Source: Paenibacillus sp. NAIST15-1 (lineage in GTDB: Bacteria > Bacillota > Bacilli > Paenibacillales > Paenibacillaceae). Taken from it: a stretch of DNA of 64,000 nucleotides. Within the stretch, counting starts at the first letter, position 1. Every line of letters begins with the position of its first letter. Shown piece by piece: positions 7,620 through 16,894 of this stretch. Under the pieces are notes generated by a model, which saw only the letters and a list, made by a program, of their open reading frames with translations, ran no database searches and was not told where the DNA came from. The translations under genes and the position numbers were made by a program. The stretch is from contig NZ_BBYF01000011.1 of NCBI RefSeq assembly GCF_001894745.1, positions 124,001 through 188,000 of the forward strand, read 5' to 3'.

Positions 7620-8426
7620 TTATGACAAACAGCGGCTAAGCCGTTCATCAAGTTCTACCGGCGAGAATGGCTTCGTAATATAGTCGCTAACGCCCTGCTC
7701 GAAGCAGTAATCAATCGTCTTTCCTACCCGTTGCTCGGACAGAATCACGATTTTCGGCTGCTTCTCCAAATTCATCTTCTGAATTTGCGAAATGAACGGC
7801 AGACCATTAATCCCATATAAATTCAGCTCCGTTAAGATTAAATCGAATTGACCTGCATGAATAACATCGAGCGCTGTCAAGGCATCTTCAGCCTCGTGCA
7901 CCTCATACCCCTGCGAAGTTAGCCAAATGTTCAGGAACTCTCTTACGCTAGCATCGTGATCCACGACTAGGATGCGCTTCGCTCCTTCGAGCTGAAGGTG
8001 ATCATGGAGAACCCGAATATGGGAGGAATCTGCAGCCGGCCAGTCGTTCCAACGACCGAGAATAATATCCTCTGCCTCCTGTGAATCTGCCACTGCGGCA
8101 ACCGCACATACGATTGGCGTCCCTGCCAACCGCTCTTCTACCACGCTCTTCAGCATGAGTGCGTAATAGTGCGTCTGATCCAGAGTAACGCGCGGCAGCA
8201 TAACGGCAATTACATTCTGATCTGTGGCATTCATCAGCTCAAATGGAATTTGCTCTCTATCCAACGTTGACCTGAGCTCAGCCTCCCACGTACGTCCAAG
8301 CGGCTTCGCATGGATAAAGATAATGCCTACGCTATGTCCGGGATAACTCATCACCAGATGATTCACCGTTTGCTTGAAAGTCGGTACAAATTCGAACTCT
8401 GCATTTCGTTCCATTACTTGAAGCAT
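7620..8426 (-). CDS. Degenerate GGDEF-like plus receiver domain protein
   Basis: A 268-residue protein. The C-terminal half (about 150-268) is a response-regulator receiver, but the phosphate-accepting Asp is replaced by Glu200 (LTELNLYG), and the acidic pocket reads DHD at 156-158 in place of the usual DD pair. The conserved lysine is kept in TKPFSP. The N-terminal 140 residues follow the strand-helix pattern of a GGDEF domain (VGIIFIHA, then NVIAVMLP, then a helix and PIVCAVAAV) but lack the GGDEF signature. It has no DNA-binding domain. It sits between the GT2 synthase and the UDP-sugar dehydrogenase, so a post-translational control of polymer synthesis is likely. The domain reading of the N terminus is inference. 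Confidence 0.82.
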   Translation of the reverse strand: MLQVMERNAEFEFVPTFKQTVNHLVMSYPGHSVGIIFIHAKPLGRTWEAELRSTLDREQIPFELMNATDQNVIAVMLPRVTLDQTHYYALMLKSVVEERLAGTPIVCAVAAVADSQEAEDIILGRWNDWPAADSSHIRVLHDHLQLEGAKRILVVDHDASVREFLNIWLTSQGYEVHEAEDALTALDVIHAGQFDLILTELNLYGINGLPFISQIQKMNLEKQPKIVILSEQRVGKTIDYCFEQGVSDYITKPFSPVELDERLSRCLS

Positions 8427-8453
8427 GTGCAGTCTCCACCTTCCCTGCGCCGT

Positions 8454-9860
8454 TTAGGCGGTTTTCGTTTGTTCTCCTTCTTCACTCCAACTCTGACGCG
8501 TCATGGCTCCCCATGAATTGTTGTTCTGGAAAAATTGAATATGCCCTTGAATGCGCCATAGGCTGCCAAGCTGCCGATAACCGAAAAACATCAGCACACT
8601 GAATGCAAGCATTCGCACGAGATCGCTAATGCGCGGATAGCGCTTGAACGCAATCTCCTCCAGCAGAAGCGAGCCTACAGCTAGCAATAAACCCGATAAG
8701 AAGTTAATGAGCATAAATACCAGCACAATTTCCCAATGTGTCATGTCATACAGCGCATAACCGATTAAGGACATCAATCCCGTTACTTTGAAATAAGGAT
8801 TGAGTGCTTCGAATATAATCGTATACGGCAGTGACAATAGACCGAACACCTTGTACTTCGGACGGAACGTCATATCGTAGTTCTCGATCATATTCTTCAA
8901 GTTCCCTCGCCCCCAACGCTTACGCTGGTTGGACAGAATATAGTACGTATCCGGCGCCTGCGTCCAGCATACTGCCTCCGGACAGAAGGCAATTTTGTAA
9001 GGTAGTTTATTTTCCAGCATATAGCGATGAAGTTTAATAATGATGTTCATGTCCTCGCCTGGATAGCCATCGCGATATCCACCGACCTTAATGACATAGT
9101 CCTTGCGGAACAACCCGAATGCCCCCGACACAATAATCAGTCCATTAATCGCACTCCAGCCGATTCGACCGCCGAGGAACGCCTTTAAGTACTCCAGCGT
9201 TTGGAACATCGGCCACCATTTCTTCGGCAAGCGCACTTCCTTCACCGTTCCATTCTCAATCGAACAACCGTTAGCGATGCGTACATTGCCTCCGATCGCC
9301 ACATATCGCTCTGGATCGGACATATACATGGTTGTCATTTGGATTAAGGAATCCTTCTCCAGTAGCGAATCTGCATCAATGGACGAGATAAGCGGGTAAT
9401 GCGAGAAATTGATGCCTGCATTTAAGGAATCCGCCTTCCCCCCGTTCGCCTTATCAATGACATAGAGGAATGGATATTCTGGATTATGATAGACAGCATT
9501 GATCTTGGTACAATTCACGGCATACCGAATGGACAAGTTATCCATGCGATATAGGGCGAACTCCTCGATCAACACGTTCAAAGTCTCATCCTTGGAGCCG
9601 TCATTGATGACGATAACCTCATAGGTTGGATAATTCAGCGTCATTAATGACTTTACATTTTCGATAATCGTCAGCTCTTCATTGTAGGATGGTACCAACA
9701 GCGAGACCGGCGGGACATGCTCTGAACCCGCTATCGTCCCGCTTAGTGCGTAACGTTTTCGGCGAACAATCGAGAAAATGCTTTTGAACGAGAAGAGCAT
9801 GATGCCGAAGTAAATACTATTGACGACGATCACATAGTACATGGCGAATAAGCCGTACAT
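8454..9860 (-). CDS. Processive family 2 glycosyltransferase, polysaccharide synthase
   Basis: A 468-residue membrane glycosyltransferase of the hyaluronan/cellulose/PgaC type. After an N-terminal membrane segment come VLVPSYNEE-like (LLVPSYNEE), NDGSKD, the metal-binding SIDADSLL, GEDMN, and the QxxRW-type motif NQRKRWGRG near 310. At least three C-terminal membrane segments would form the export channel. The ATG at 9860 is 29 bases past a strong GGAGG, too far for it. In-frame CTG (9881) or ATT (9884, 9887) codons are better spaced, so the true start may be non-canonical and up to nine residues upstream, overlapping the HEAT gene. The polymer cannot be named; the dehydrogenase downstream suggests a uronic acid unit. 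Confidence 0.93.
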   Translation of the reverse strand: MYGLFAMYYVIVVNSIYFGIMLFSFKSIFSIVRRKRYALSGTIAGSEHVPPVSLLVPSYNEELTIIENVKSLMTLNYPTYEVIVINDGSKDETLNVLIEEFALYRMDNLSIRYAVNCTKINAVYHNPEYPFLYVIDKANGGKADSLNAGINFSHYPLISSIDADSLLEKDSLIQMTTMYMSDPERYVAIGGNVRIANGCSIENGTVKEVRLPKKWWPMFQTLEYLKAFLGGRIGWSAINGLIIVSGAFGLFRKDYVIKVGGYRDGYPGEDMNIIIKLHRYMLENKLPYKIAFCPEAVCWTQAPDTYYILSNQRKRWGRGNLKNMIENYDMTFRPKYKVFGLLSLPYTIIFEALNPYFKVTGLMSLIGYALYDMTHWEIVLVFMLINFLSGLLLAVGSLLLEEIAFKRYPRISDLVRMLAFSVLMFFGYRQLGSLWRIQGHIQFFQNNNSWGAMTRQSWSEEGEQTKTA

Positions 9861-9873
9861 GAGAAGCAGGTCT

Positions 9874-11067
9874 CTAAGCAGAATAATCGCCTCCTACGCT
9901 TCGAAATATCGGTGCTGTCGCAGCCTTGCCGAAATACTGCTCATATAAGAGCCTCTTCGTTGCTTGGCTGGACACGTGTTTCCGCCGATTCGTATTGTAA
10001 TGCTCGCGCAGAAGCTCCTCTTGAATACGGTCTTTGGCCATATCCGACTTGTAAGGATCATCTCTCTCAAGTGCTGCTTCACACAGCGCGCGGAAGCCCT
10101 CATCCCCCATCGTAGCCAAGCTCTTCGAGCTGTAATACCGAACCCACCAGTTAGAATCCGTCAATGCTTCCTTCAAGATGACAATGCTGGCAGTATGGTT
10201 GTACGTGCTGAGCGACTCTGCAACAGCCGCCCGCACTTCCCATTCAGGATCCTTGAACCAACTGCACAATGTCTCCTTCGTCAGCACATTGCCCGTGCGC
10301 ACTAGCAACTTAATTGCTAAGGAGCGTATATCCTTGTCTTTGTTGTCAGCAAGCTTGAACAACGCAGGCGTAAGTTCTGCACCAGCATGCCCGCGCAGCG
10401 CCAGCAGAGCTGTCTTCACCAGACGATTATTGCTATCCGCTAAGCATCCAACAAGAAGTGGTGTCACGTCTAACGTTGATTCCTCCAATATCTCTGCAGC
10501 AAACAGCTCATTGTGCTGCTCACGGCTCGCCAGCTCATCCAGCATTACCCCCAGAGATGCCGTATCGTCCGCGCATTTCGCAACAGCTCGGGCAATAACT
10601 CGAATCAGCTCTGCCGACTTCTCTTGCTTAAGCAGTTCCAGCAGGTGCGGAACCGCCCTGGACGATCTCATTCCTCCCAAGCGGAAAGCCGCTTGCATCT
10701 GCTTCGCGTAGAACATGCTGTTCAGATTCTTCATATCCAATTGAACGAGCCCCATATCTTCGCACAGCTTCGTTAGCTTGTCACGCTGAGTCCCACGGAA
10801 TTTCTCGATCCATTCGATCAGCTTGTCTTGGATAACCCTGGCCTCCAATTGTGCAACTGCCCCCTTCGGCGGCTGGAAGGAACCCTCGTCACCGATATGA
10901 CGCTGCAAATAGATAAAATAAGGTTTATATTTCTTCATGATCGCGTCCCGTTGCTGCATCAGCCGTATATTTCGGGCTTTCATGATGAGCAGTATCAATA
11001 CGCCGAAGCCAATCAGGCCCAGACAGACGTAGATGAAAGACACAGCAAGGTCTAACTTTGTATACAT
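9874..11067 (-). CDS. HEAT-repeat membrane protein of polysaccharide operon
   Basis: About 397 residues. I take ATG at 11067, since AAAGGAGG lies ten bases before it; a longer frame to 11175 has no ribosome binding site. One membrane segment (about 6-29) is followed by a cytoplasmic helical domain with repeated ALRGHAG, KLLVRTG and DPEWEVRAAVAESL units, typical HEAT/PBS-lyase-type repeats. Such repeats usually bind other proteins. Next to a GT2 synthase it may scaffold the synthase with the receiver protein. The C terminus (FRSVGGDYSA) carries within its codons the ribosome binding site of the GT2 gene. Confidence 0.85.
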   Translation of the reverse strand: MYTKLDLAVSFIYVCLGLIGFGVLILLIMKARNIRLMQQRDAIMKKYKPYFIYLQRHIGDEGSFQPPKGAVAQLEARVIQDKLIEWIEKFRGTQRDKLTKLCEDMGLVQLDMKNLNSMFYAKQMQAAFRLGGMRSSRAVPHLLELLKQEKSAELIRVIARAVAKCADDTASLGVMLDELASREQHNELFAAEILEESTLDVTPLLVGCLADSNNRLVKTALLALRGHAGAELTPALFKLADNKDKDIRSLAIKLLVRTGNVLTKETLCSWFKDPEWEVRAAVAESLSTYNHTASIVILKEALTDSNWWVRYYSSKSLATMGDEGFRALCEAALERDDPYKSDMAKDRIQEELLREHYNTNRRKHVSSQATKRLLYEQYFGKAATAPIFRSVGGDYSA

Positions 11068-11194
11068 GTAACGTGTGCCTCCTTTGTTCCATGAGAAGTG
11101 GCAGTTCTTCAAGCACCTATCAATGTTGCAATCAGCAAGGAACTTGCCGAACCGCTTTCGGAAGTCGCATGCCACCTATGAGTGGCCGCATTTG

Positions 11195-13414
11195 TCATGG
11201 AAGACGATGGAACACTTCCTTCATGTCGTAATAGCTTTGCTTCAAGCGTTCTGTATAGCCAACTTTATCCCACTGTTTCCATGTGTATACTTGGATATTG
11301 TGTAAGGAGTAGTTCTTATATGCACGAGTTTGTGCACCTGTCGATGAATTCCCTCCTCGTTCCACAACCCAAGGCAAGAATCGTATCCCTTCTGTTGCAA
11401 TCGTCGGCAGATCTCGCTTTCGTTCCACGCTGCCATATGAAATGACTTGCTTCGTACTTGGATCTGCGAAACCGAGCAGCATCCACGGAATTCGAATTTC
11501 GATGGTGTCGCCCTTCGCCTCCCAAGCCGCAAGCGAGTTGTATGACTTGCTGTTCGGGTCGCTCGTCCCTCGATGCAGCTTGCCTACAACAATATCTTGA
11601 AATGGATGCGCCGATCTTGTATCCGGGGGTTCCATCTTCAGACTAACTGCCAGCTTCCATGGATTGAACAATCCTGAATTATCCTTCATTTCCTGCGGCT
11701 TCGGTTCAACCATCCAATAACCGGATGGGCCATACAGTCTGTTGTTGAAGTCATAATTCGAAGCGATGCGAACCTCACTGTCCTTGCCGATGACCGTAAG
11801 TGTCTCCAGACCTTCGTCCAGCTTAATACCCGGAAGCTCCTTCATGGTGCGATTGCCGCCTGTTTGCGTATTTGCCCCGATGTATAGCGTCTGCTGGTCA
11901 GGATCGAACGGCTTATCCAGCTTAAGCATCGTATAGACATAGCCCTCGTCATGGGTGATCCACATCTCACGAACCCCCGGCAAATCTGACTTCAGCAGCA
12001 TTTTCTCATCGTCTGGAATAGCATCCCAATCCTTGGAATCCCCATCGATAACAATGGCATCCGCCTTGCTCGGGTACATGCCCAGTAGCCCGAACATTTT
12101 CTCGTTCGTTAACACATTGAGCCAATACGGCCTGCGGTCAGCAGGAACTTCAATCTTCATCGTATTCCACGTCTTCTTGAACCACTCATCCTGCCACATG
12201 AACAGAATTGCTCCTGCATAATGCTCATCGTAAATGTCCTGTGTGAGCGATGCATCGATACGCCCTTGCTCACGCTCATTATGACCGCCTTGATTGCGTC
12301 CTCCCATACCCAGATGAGAGATGCCAATCGAGGATGGCACACCATATTCCGTGATCATGACCGGCATATCCTTGAACTCCGCCTTCAGCTTGCGCAGATA
12401 CGCCTTGTACGTATTGAACTGCCCTTGCTTGTCGCGAATCGTCTGCAGCGAAGTATCCAAGTGGAAGAAGTCCGGGTAGTACGGATAGACGTGATAAGCA
12501 GCGAAATATCCTGCGCTCCAAGCCTTCGGCTGAATTTTTCTTGCGTCGACGCTCACCATATCTTCTTGGAATAGTGGCTCTCCCGGGTGCTTCAGCACAT
12601 CTGTGGTTACCCAGTTCGTGAACGTCATCGGGTGATGCCACCCATATTCGTTCTCCACCGCGGCAGCGTGATCAAGCATTTCGGCGAGCCAGTTCTCAAA
12701 TGGGCTTGCTTGCCCAGTCGCGTTGAAAAAGGAACCTGTGTAAGCCGATACCTTGCTATGCTTCTTGTTTGTCTTATCAACCATCACTGGGTCCCATTCC
12801 GTCCCGATATGCCAAGCCATCAAGTAATCACTGGCATTCGTCCTATACTTCCCTCTCGCTGTACCGGATTGATCTGGCAGCGTAATATCGCCGTATACCG
12901 CTCGTACAACCTTCTCAATTTCGTGCTTGAACTTCTCTTTGATCTCGGGCAAGTAAGCATCTTGCGATTCGATCAGCTCTTCCTCAGGCGACCATATGCC
13001 TTGAATAAAATAGAGCGGCCGCTCCGCTTTATCGCGGTTAAACTTCACAAGCGCTTCGTAAAACACCGGATTGTGCACGGTGTACACCCGGATCACATTC
13101 GCACCCATATCATGTATCTGCTGGAACCAACGCAGATAATCTTCTTCTTGTATCGGGAACTCCCCTGGGAAGTATCCAGGCAGTGTAGCGCCCAGATTGA
13201 CTCCTTTAACAAAGATTGGCTCGAAGCCATCTTCTTTGTACTCTAGGATGCGGTCGCCCTCCGTCTTGAACTTCAGTTTGATGCCATCCTCACCAGCGTA
13301 GGCGACAGGCTTGGAAGACAGCAACTCCGGCATCCAATACAATCCGCCTGCAAATATAATTATGACCGGCATCAGTATGCCTATAACGAGATTTCGCTTT
13401 TTCCTACGGTTCAT
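11195..13414 (-). CDS. Membrane-anchored glycoside hydrolase-like protein
   Basis: A 739-residue protein, first gene of the polysaccharide operon. A basic N terminus and one membrane segment (about 8-28) place it outside the cell, anchored. Residues about 60-450 look like a clan GH-A TIM barrel: FVKGVNLGATLPG, GANVIRVYTVHNP, AWHIGTEWDP with a candidate acid/base Glu, and VMITEYGVPSS with a candidate nucleophile Glu. The last 270 residues (from about 470) are beta-rich, with WMVEP and IEIRIPWMLLGFADPS, like a sugar-binding sandwich domain. It could trim, release or transfer the polymer made by the operon. Exact GH family not assigned. Confidence 0.85.
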   Translation of the reverse strand: MNRRKKRNLVIGILMPVIIIFAGGLYWMPELLSSKPVAYAGEDGIKLKFKTEGDRILEYKEDGFEPIFVKGVNLGATLPGYFPGEFPIQEEDYLRWFQQIHDMGANVIRVYTVHNPVFYEALVKFNRDKAERPLYFIQGIWSPEEELIESQDAYLPEIKEKFKHEIEKVVRAVYGDITLPDQSGTARGKYRTNASDYLMAWHIGTEWDPVMVDKTNKKHSKVSAYTGSFFNATGQASPFENWLAEMLDHAAAVENEYGWHHPMTFTNWVTTDVLKHPGEPLFQEDMVSVDARKIQPKAWSAGYFAAYHVYPYYPDFFHLDTSLQTIRDKQGQFNTYKAYLRKLKAEFKDMPVMITEYGVPSSIGISHLGMGGRNQGGHNEREQGRIDASLTQDIYDEHYAGAILFMWQDEWFKKTWNTMKIEVPADRRPYWLNVLTNEKMFGLLGMYPSKADAIVIDGDSKDWDAIPDDEKMLLKSDLPGVREMWITHDEGYVYTMLKLDKPFDPDQQTLYIGANTQTGGNRTMKELPGIKLDEGLETLTVIGKDSEVRIASNYDFNNRLYGPSGYWMVEPKPQEMKDNSGLFNPWKLAVSLKMEPPDTRSAHPFQDIVVGKLHRGTSDPNSKSYNSLAAWEAKGDTIEIRIPWMLLGFADPSTKQVISYGSVERKRDLPTIATEGIRFLPWVVERGGNSSTGAQTRAYKNYSLHNIQVYTWKQWDKVGYTERLKQSYYDMKEVFHRLP

Positions 13415-13784
13415 AGATATGTGACCTGTTCACCCTTTCTGTGAGTGTTGTCCGCAACCTCTTATACTATCTAACCAAGTTTTTTTCTGGAATAACATGG
13501 TTAGATAGTCGCGTTTTGAAAACTAGGACCCTCATTTTCTGCTGGTTATTGCAGCGCTGAAGCAAAGAAAAAGCCTGCTGCAAAGCGATTTGATCACTCC
13601 TTTTCTGATTACGCGAACGATTAGGTTGGAGAAATTGTAAATCGATATCATTTGTCATCATTTGACGCGAATACGTCGGAAAAGTTGCGTTTTTGTAACC
13701 ATTTTACCAATAAAATGTATATTTATCGGACTATGGTCACCCTTCGCCTGAGCGTTTTGTACCATAGTTTTACAGAACATAAAA
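13415..13784. other. Leader region of the polysaccharide operon
   Basis: About 370 bases between the operon's first gene and the terminator of the next operon upstream. It contains a perfect inverted repeat (13466-13509, listed separately) but no convincing gene. A clear sigma-A promoter could not be picked; AT-rich stretches near 13680-13720 could hold one. Confidence 0.5.
13466..13509. repeat. 12-bp perfect inverted repeat upstream of polysaccharide operon
   Basis: ACTATCTAACCA at 13466-13477 and its exact complement at 13498-13509, separated by 20 bases rich in T on the plus strand. It lies about 50-95 bases before the start of the first operon gene. It could be a regulator binding site with two half-sites, or a stem-loop in the leader RNA. 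Confidence 0.7.
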
Positions 13785-13810
13785 AAACAGGAGGATTCCC
13801 CCTCCTGTTT
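13785..13810 (-). terminator. Terminator of the PH-domain/two-component operon
   Basis: A perfect 10-bp stem (AAACAGGAGG and complement), 6-base loop, then a run of seven T on the minus strand, three bases after the stop of the YdbT-like gene. Confidence 0.92.
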
Positions 13811-13812
13811 GG

Positions 13813-15342
13813 TTATTCAGGTTTGTGACGGCTGTACCATTGCCATACATGTGCGACGTCGCGGTCGTCGAAACATGTCGCAGTATAGGAATGTCCGCTC
13901 ATAATCGTAACATGTAGGGAGCGAATATTTCGCTGACGCTGAAAGTAACTGTCTTTCGTTGAAAGCGAGACAATATGCGGTCTCAACATATAGCAGGACT
14001 TTCTAGCGATCGCGCGGCTTCGTATCATTAGCTGCTTATTCTGGATACCAATTCCCGCGTCCTTAAGTCGCAGTGTCCCCATCCCGAGCAATATCGGCAT
14101 TAGGAGCCACAGCCAATGGGCCATATTCCCCTGCCACCAATAGAGCAGACCGTAAGTGGTAAGGAAGAGCAGCAGTTCCATACGAACATAGTACCACCAG
14201 GCCCGACCAGGCGGACGATGCTGCACAGCATCGTCCGCCAATTCAACCTGCGGTACAAAATGGGCTAACAAATGTGGAAGATCCCGAACCCGAATAAGCG
14301 GATGCAGCAGCAAGGATTCTTTCTTATCTGCTGACAGCACTCCGACCTCCACCTGTGCGTACCCGAGCAGCTGACGAAGCATGCCCTCCTTCACAATGAT
14401 TTCCTGCACTCGGCCTGGTTTGAAGGCGTTCACTTTCTTCTCGAATAGTCCGTAGGAAATGACAATCTCGTCCCCCTGCACCACCGCTGTAAATCGATAG
14501 TACTTCGCGACGAACAACAGCGTTGAGATGAGCCATGCAAGTATGAGACCACCGACTCCGAGCACGACATAAGTCAGATGGCTTGGGATCGCGGACATTA
14601 TCTGATCCATTAGTCTTTGCATCAGCCCATCTGGCAGAATCAGCTTCAGCAGGTCATCTGCGAAGTTCGTAATCGCCAAATAGAAGGCAAGCAGCATGCC
14701 TAAATGGATCGTTGTCGCCGAGGATAGGAATAATGTTCCTACCTTCAGCCTTATGTCCCGTGCGGACAAGCCCGCCTCCTCTGACGGTTTGTCCTGATCC
14801 TTCTGATCCGCGCCTGCTGTCGCATGGACATTGTTACTAGGCAGCATATGATTAGCGCCTGCCGTCTTAGGTATATCGCCGCTCTCTAGGCCGATCTGCG
14901 GAGTACTCTGCTTGCGCTGCGTTAAAATAGTGCGCAATTCCTCCGCATGTGCAAGCGACAATGTAGGCAGCACGCCATCTCCATCCTCCTCTCCACCAGG
15001 CGTCTCAATCTTCAACTGAGCTGTCCGGCTTACACGCTGCAGGAAGGACTGCTCCAAGCGTACCGAGTGAATGCGCCGATAGAAGATTGTTTTTTCTTCC
15101 CGAATCCAAATCCCTTTATTGATGACGAGCTTATCTTCCTCGAAGCGGAAGGTGAACCTTCTCCAATCCAACACCGCATCTACGATTGCATAGACAACAA
15201 TGGCGGCAAAAAGAATCTGCATCCACGAGTGATCCTTAGCCTTCCATGCGTAGAGAATAAGGAAAGGCCATATGGCCTTGGCTACCTGCAGAATCGAAAA
15301 TCCCATGTGCAGTGGATGAAGGCGCATCTCCTTATTCTTCAT
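13813..15342 (-). CDS. YdbT-like membrane protein with bacterial PH domains
   Basis: About 509 residues. ATG at 15342 is chosen because GAAGGTGG lies seven bases upstream; it overlaps the end of the preceding gene by 11 bases. The protein has repeated units of two membrane segments followed by a beta-rich domain (residues near 30-120, 215-330 and 375-500), with motifs such as IFYRRIHSVRLEQ and FKPGRVQEIIVKEG that are typical of the bPH2 (DUF304) family. B. subtilis YdbT has the same layout. A poorly conserved Gly/Ala/Asp-rich stretch (about 130-185) sits between units. It follows a YdbS-like gene, as in other Firmicutes. Confidence 0.9.
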   Translation of the reverse strand: MKNKEMRLHPLHMGFSILQVAKAIWPFLILYAWKAKDHSWMQILFAAIVVYAIVDAVLDWRRFTFRFEEDKLVINKGIWIREEKTIFYRRIHSVRLEQSFLQRVSRTAQLKIETPGGEEDGDGVLPTLSLAHAEELRTILTQRKQSTPQIGLESGDIPKTAGANHMLPSNNVHATAGADQKDQDKPSEEAGLSARDIRLKVGTLFLSSATTIHLGMLLAFYLAITNFADDLLKLILPDGLMQRLMDQIMSAIPSHLTYVVLGVGGLILAWLISTLLFVAKYYRFTAVVQGDEIVISYGLFEKKVNAFKPGRVQEIIVKEGMLRQLLGYAQVEVGVLSADKKESLLLHPLIRVRDLPHLLAHFVPQVELADDAVQHRPPGRAWWYYVRMELLLFLTTYGLLYWWQGNMAHWLWLLMPILLGMGTLRLKDAGIGIQNKQLMIRSRAIARKSCYMLRPHIVSLSTKDSYFQRQRNIRSLHVTIMSGHSYTATCFDDRDVAHVWQWYSRHKPE

Positions 15343-15811
15343 GGTCATCCACCTTCGCCAGTTCTGCAATTTTGGCCTTTAGCCGCTCCGCTTCTTCCTC
15401 TTGGACTGCCAGAATCCGATGAGTCGTCGCCGCAGTTACGACTGACAATTGCGAGAGCCCATACTTGCGCAGCAGCGGCCCGCGTTCTGTCTCTACATGC
15501 TGTACGCGATTCATAGGTACAATCGTATGCTTCAAATAAATAACTCCTGATTGAATGTGCAGCTCTTCCTCAAACACTTCGAATGCAAAATAACGATAAG
15601 TTAGTATCGGTTCAATCCATACGAACCAAATGAAAGATACCGCCCATAATCCTGATGCAATCCAAGCGGGGTACTGTATCCAGCCTTGTACAGAAGCGAT
15701 AATAACATAGGCAATAATGACTGCAGCCATAATGCCATGTGCAATGACGCCTGCAATGCGAGATGCCTTCCTATAGTCAGGATGCAACTTTTGCCCCAGC
15801 TTACTCTCCAT
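15332..15811 (-). CDS. YdbS-like bacterial PH domain protein
   Basis: About 159 residues from ATG at 15811, which follows GGAGGGGGA with good spacing (a longer frame to 15832 would place the site inside the gene). Two membrane segments (about 20-65) are followed by one bPH2 domain with YRYFAFEVFEEELHIQSG and VPMNRVQHVETERGPLLRKYGL. YdbS/YdbT pairs are conserved in Bacillales. They are thought to act in the membrane, with links to resistance to some antimicrobial peptides in B. subtilis. It is translationally coupled to the next gene. Confidence 0.9.
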   Translation of the reverse strand: MESKLGQKLHPDYRKASRIAGVIAHGIMAAVIIAYVIIASVQGWIQYPAWIASGLWAVSFIWFVWIEPILTYRYFAFEVFEEELHIQSGVIYLKHTIVPMNRVQHVETERGPLLRKYGLSQLSVVTAATTHRILAVQEEEAERLKAKIAELAKVDDHEE

Positions 15812-15838
15812 TCTACATCCCCCTCCAACCATCGGGAC

Positions 15839-16894
15839 TTATTTACTCATGCCCTCTGCAATCTTGATTAGTTCTTCTTGCGCAACATCTGGGTTCGACG
15901 GAATCATCGTGTAACGGAATCCATCCTCGTCCCAAGTAAGCGAGTGTATTTCGTCCCAATACCATCCTGATTTTCCGCGCACCGTTACTGCCGTGCCCAG
16001 ATCTCTTTGTGCGTCAGCAGGTGTCTTGAACAGACTGACACTTACATAAGATATACCGTTTTTGTCATACTCCAAAGAGATTTCCGTACGCTTCATCTCT
16101 CCCTCTAACTGCGCCAACTCTGTCTTCTTCAACGAAAAATCCTTATCCGTTATTTGTAGAAATGGAGCTCCCGCCGCTTTCTTCGCTTCCTCCAGTGATA
16201 CCTGCTTCGCCGGGTTCAGCTCATTGATGTCACGCACCGGAATATCCTTCGGTATGCCCAACTGGAACGTATCTGCCGTGAACTTCGGCGCCATATCCAG
16301 CCTCGTATATTCGAAAGTGGATTTGACCGCACCGCTATCGATCTTGCTCTTTATCACCATCCAAGTAGATTGATCGACCCATAACTCCATTTGCTTCAGC
16401 AGGGCATCCTTCTTTTTGGATGAGGCCTTAATATGAACCGTTTGATGTTCGCCGACTTTTTCGTCTCCCATCGATTCAATACGATACGATTTGTTCAAAT
16501 GTTCCAGCATATTTTTCAACTGCTCCCGCTGCGTCATCGGCCGCATCCCGTCACCTACGTCCATTTTGAATGCTTGCCGATTATGCTCATCCCATACCGT
16601 AATCAGCTTGCCGTCACTCACAGATATGGCTCGCTCATTGTCCTTTATTACTTCTTCCCGCTTCTTCTTCGTCTCTGCATCCGACCATTCCTTCAGGATA
16701 TAACGCTCAGTTTCTTTGCCGTCCTCATAAGAAACCGTAACACCTTCCGCGTAGTAGGAGACTTCCTTCTTACCCGCTTCCAGCGCTTGACTCACGAGTT
16801 GTTCCCCGCTCAATTTCACCGAACTGGTACAGCCTGTAAAGATCAAGCTGCTTGCTAGTAATAGACTGCCTGCAAATCGGAACATCATCTTCAT
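15839..16894 (-). CDS. LolA-like lipoprotein
   Basis: A 351-residue lipoprotein: MKMMFRFAG signal and lipobox FTGC around residue 21. The mature part has repeated beta strands (AEGVTVSYEDGKETERYILKEW-type start, then VWDEHNRQAF, VGEHQTVHIKA, LWVDQSTWMVIKSK) matching the half-barrel of LolA/LppX-like proteins. In Gram-positives, where no outer membrane exists, such proteins sit at the membrane surface and may bind lipids or hydrophobic ligands. The C-terminal 100 residues look like the DUF4367 type. The ATG overlaps the stop of the histidine kinase gene (ATGA), so it may be a sensor partner of that kinase. Confidence 0.85.
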   Translation of the reverse strand: MKMMFRFAGSLLLASSLIFTGCTSSVKLSGEQLVSQALEAGKKEVSYYAEGVTVSYEDGKETERYILKEWSDAETKKKREEVIKDNERAISVSDGKLITVWDEHNRQAFKMDVGDGMRPMTQREQLKNMLEHLNKSYRIESMGDEKVGEHQTVHIKASSKKKDALLKQMELWVDQSTWMVIKSKIDSGAVKSTFEYTRLDMAPKFTADTFQLGIPKDIPVRDINELNPAKQVSLEEAKKAAGAPFLQITDKDFSLKKTELAQLEGEMKRTEISLEYDKNGISYVSVSLFKTPADAQRDLGTAVTVRGKSGWYWDEIHSLTWDEDGFRYTMIPSNPDVAQEELIKIAEGMSK

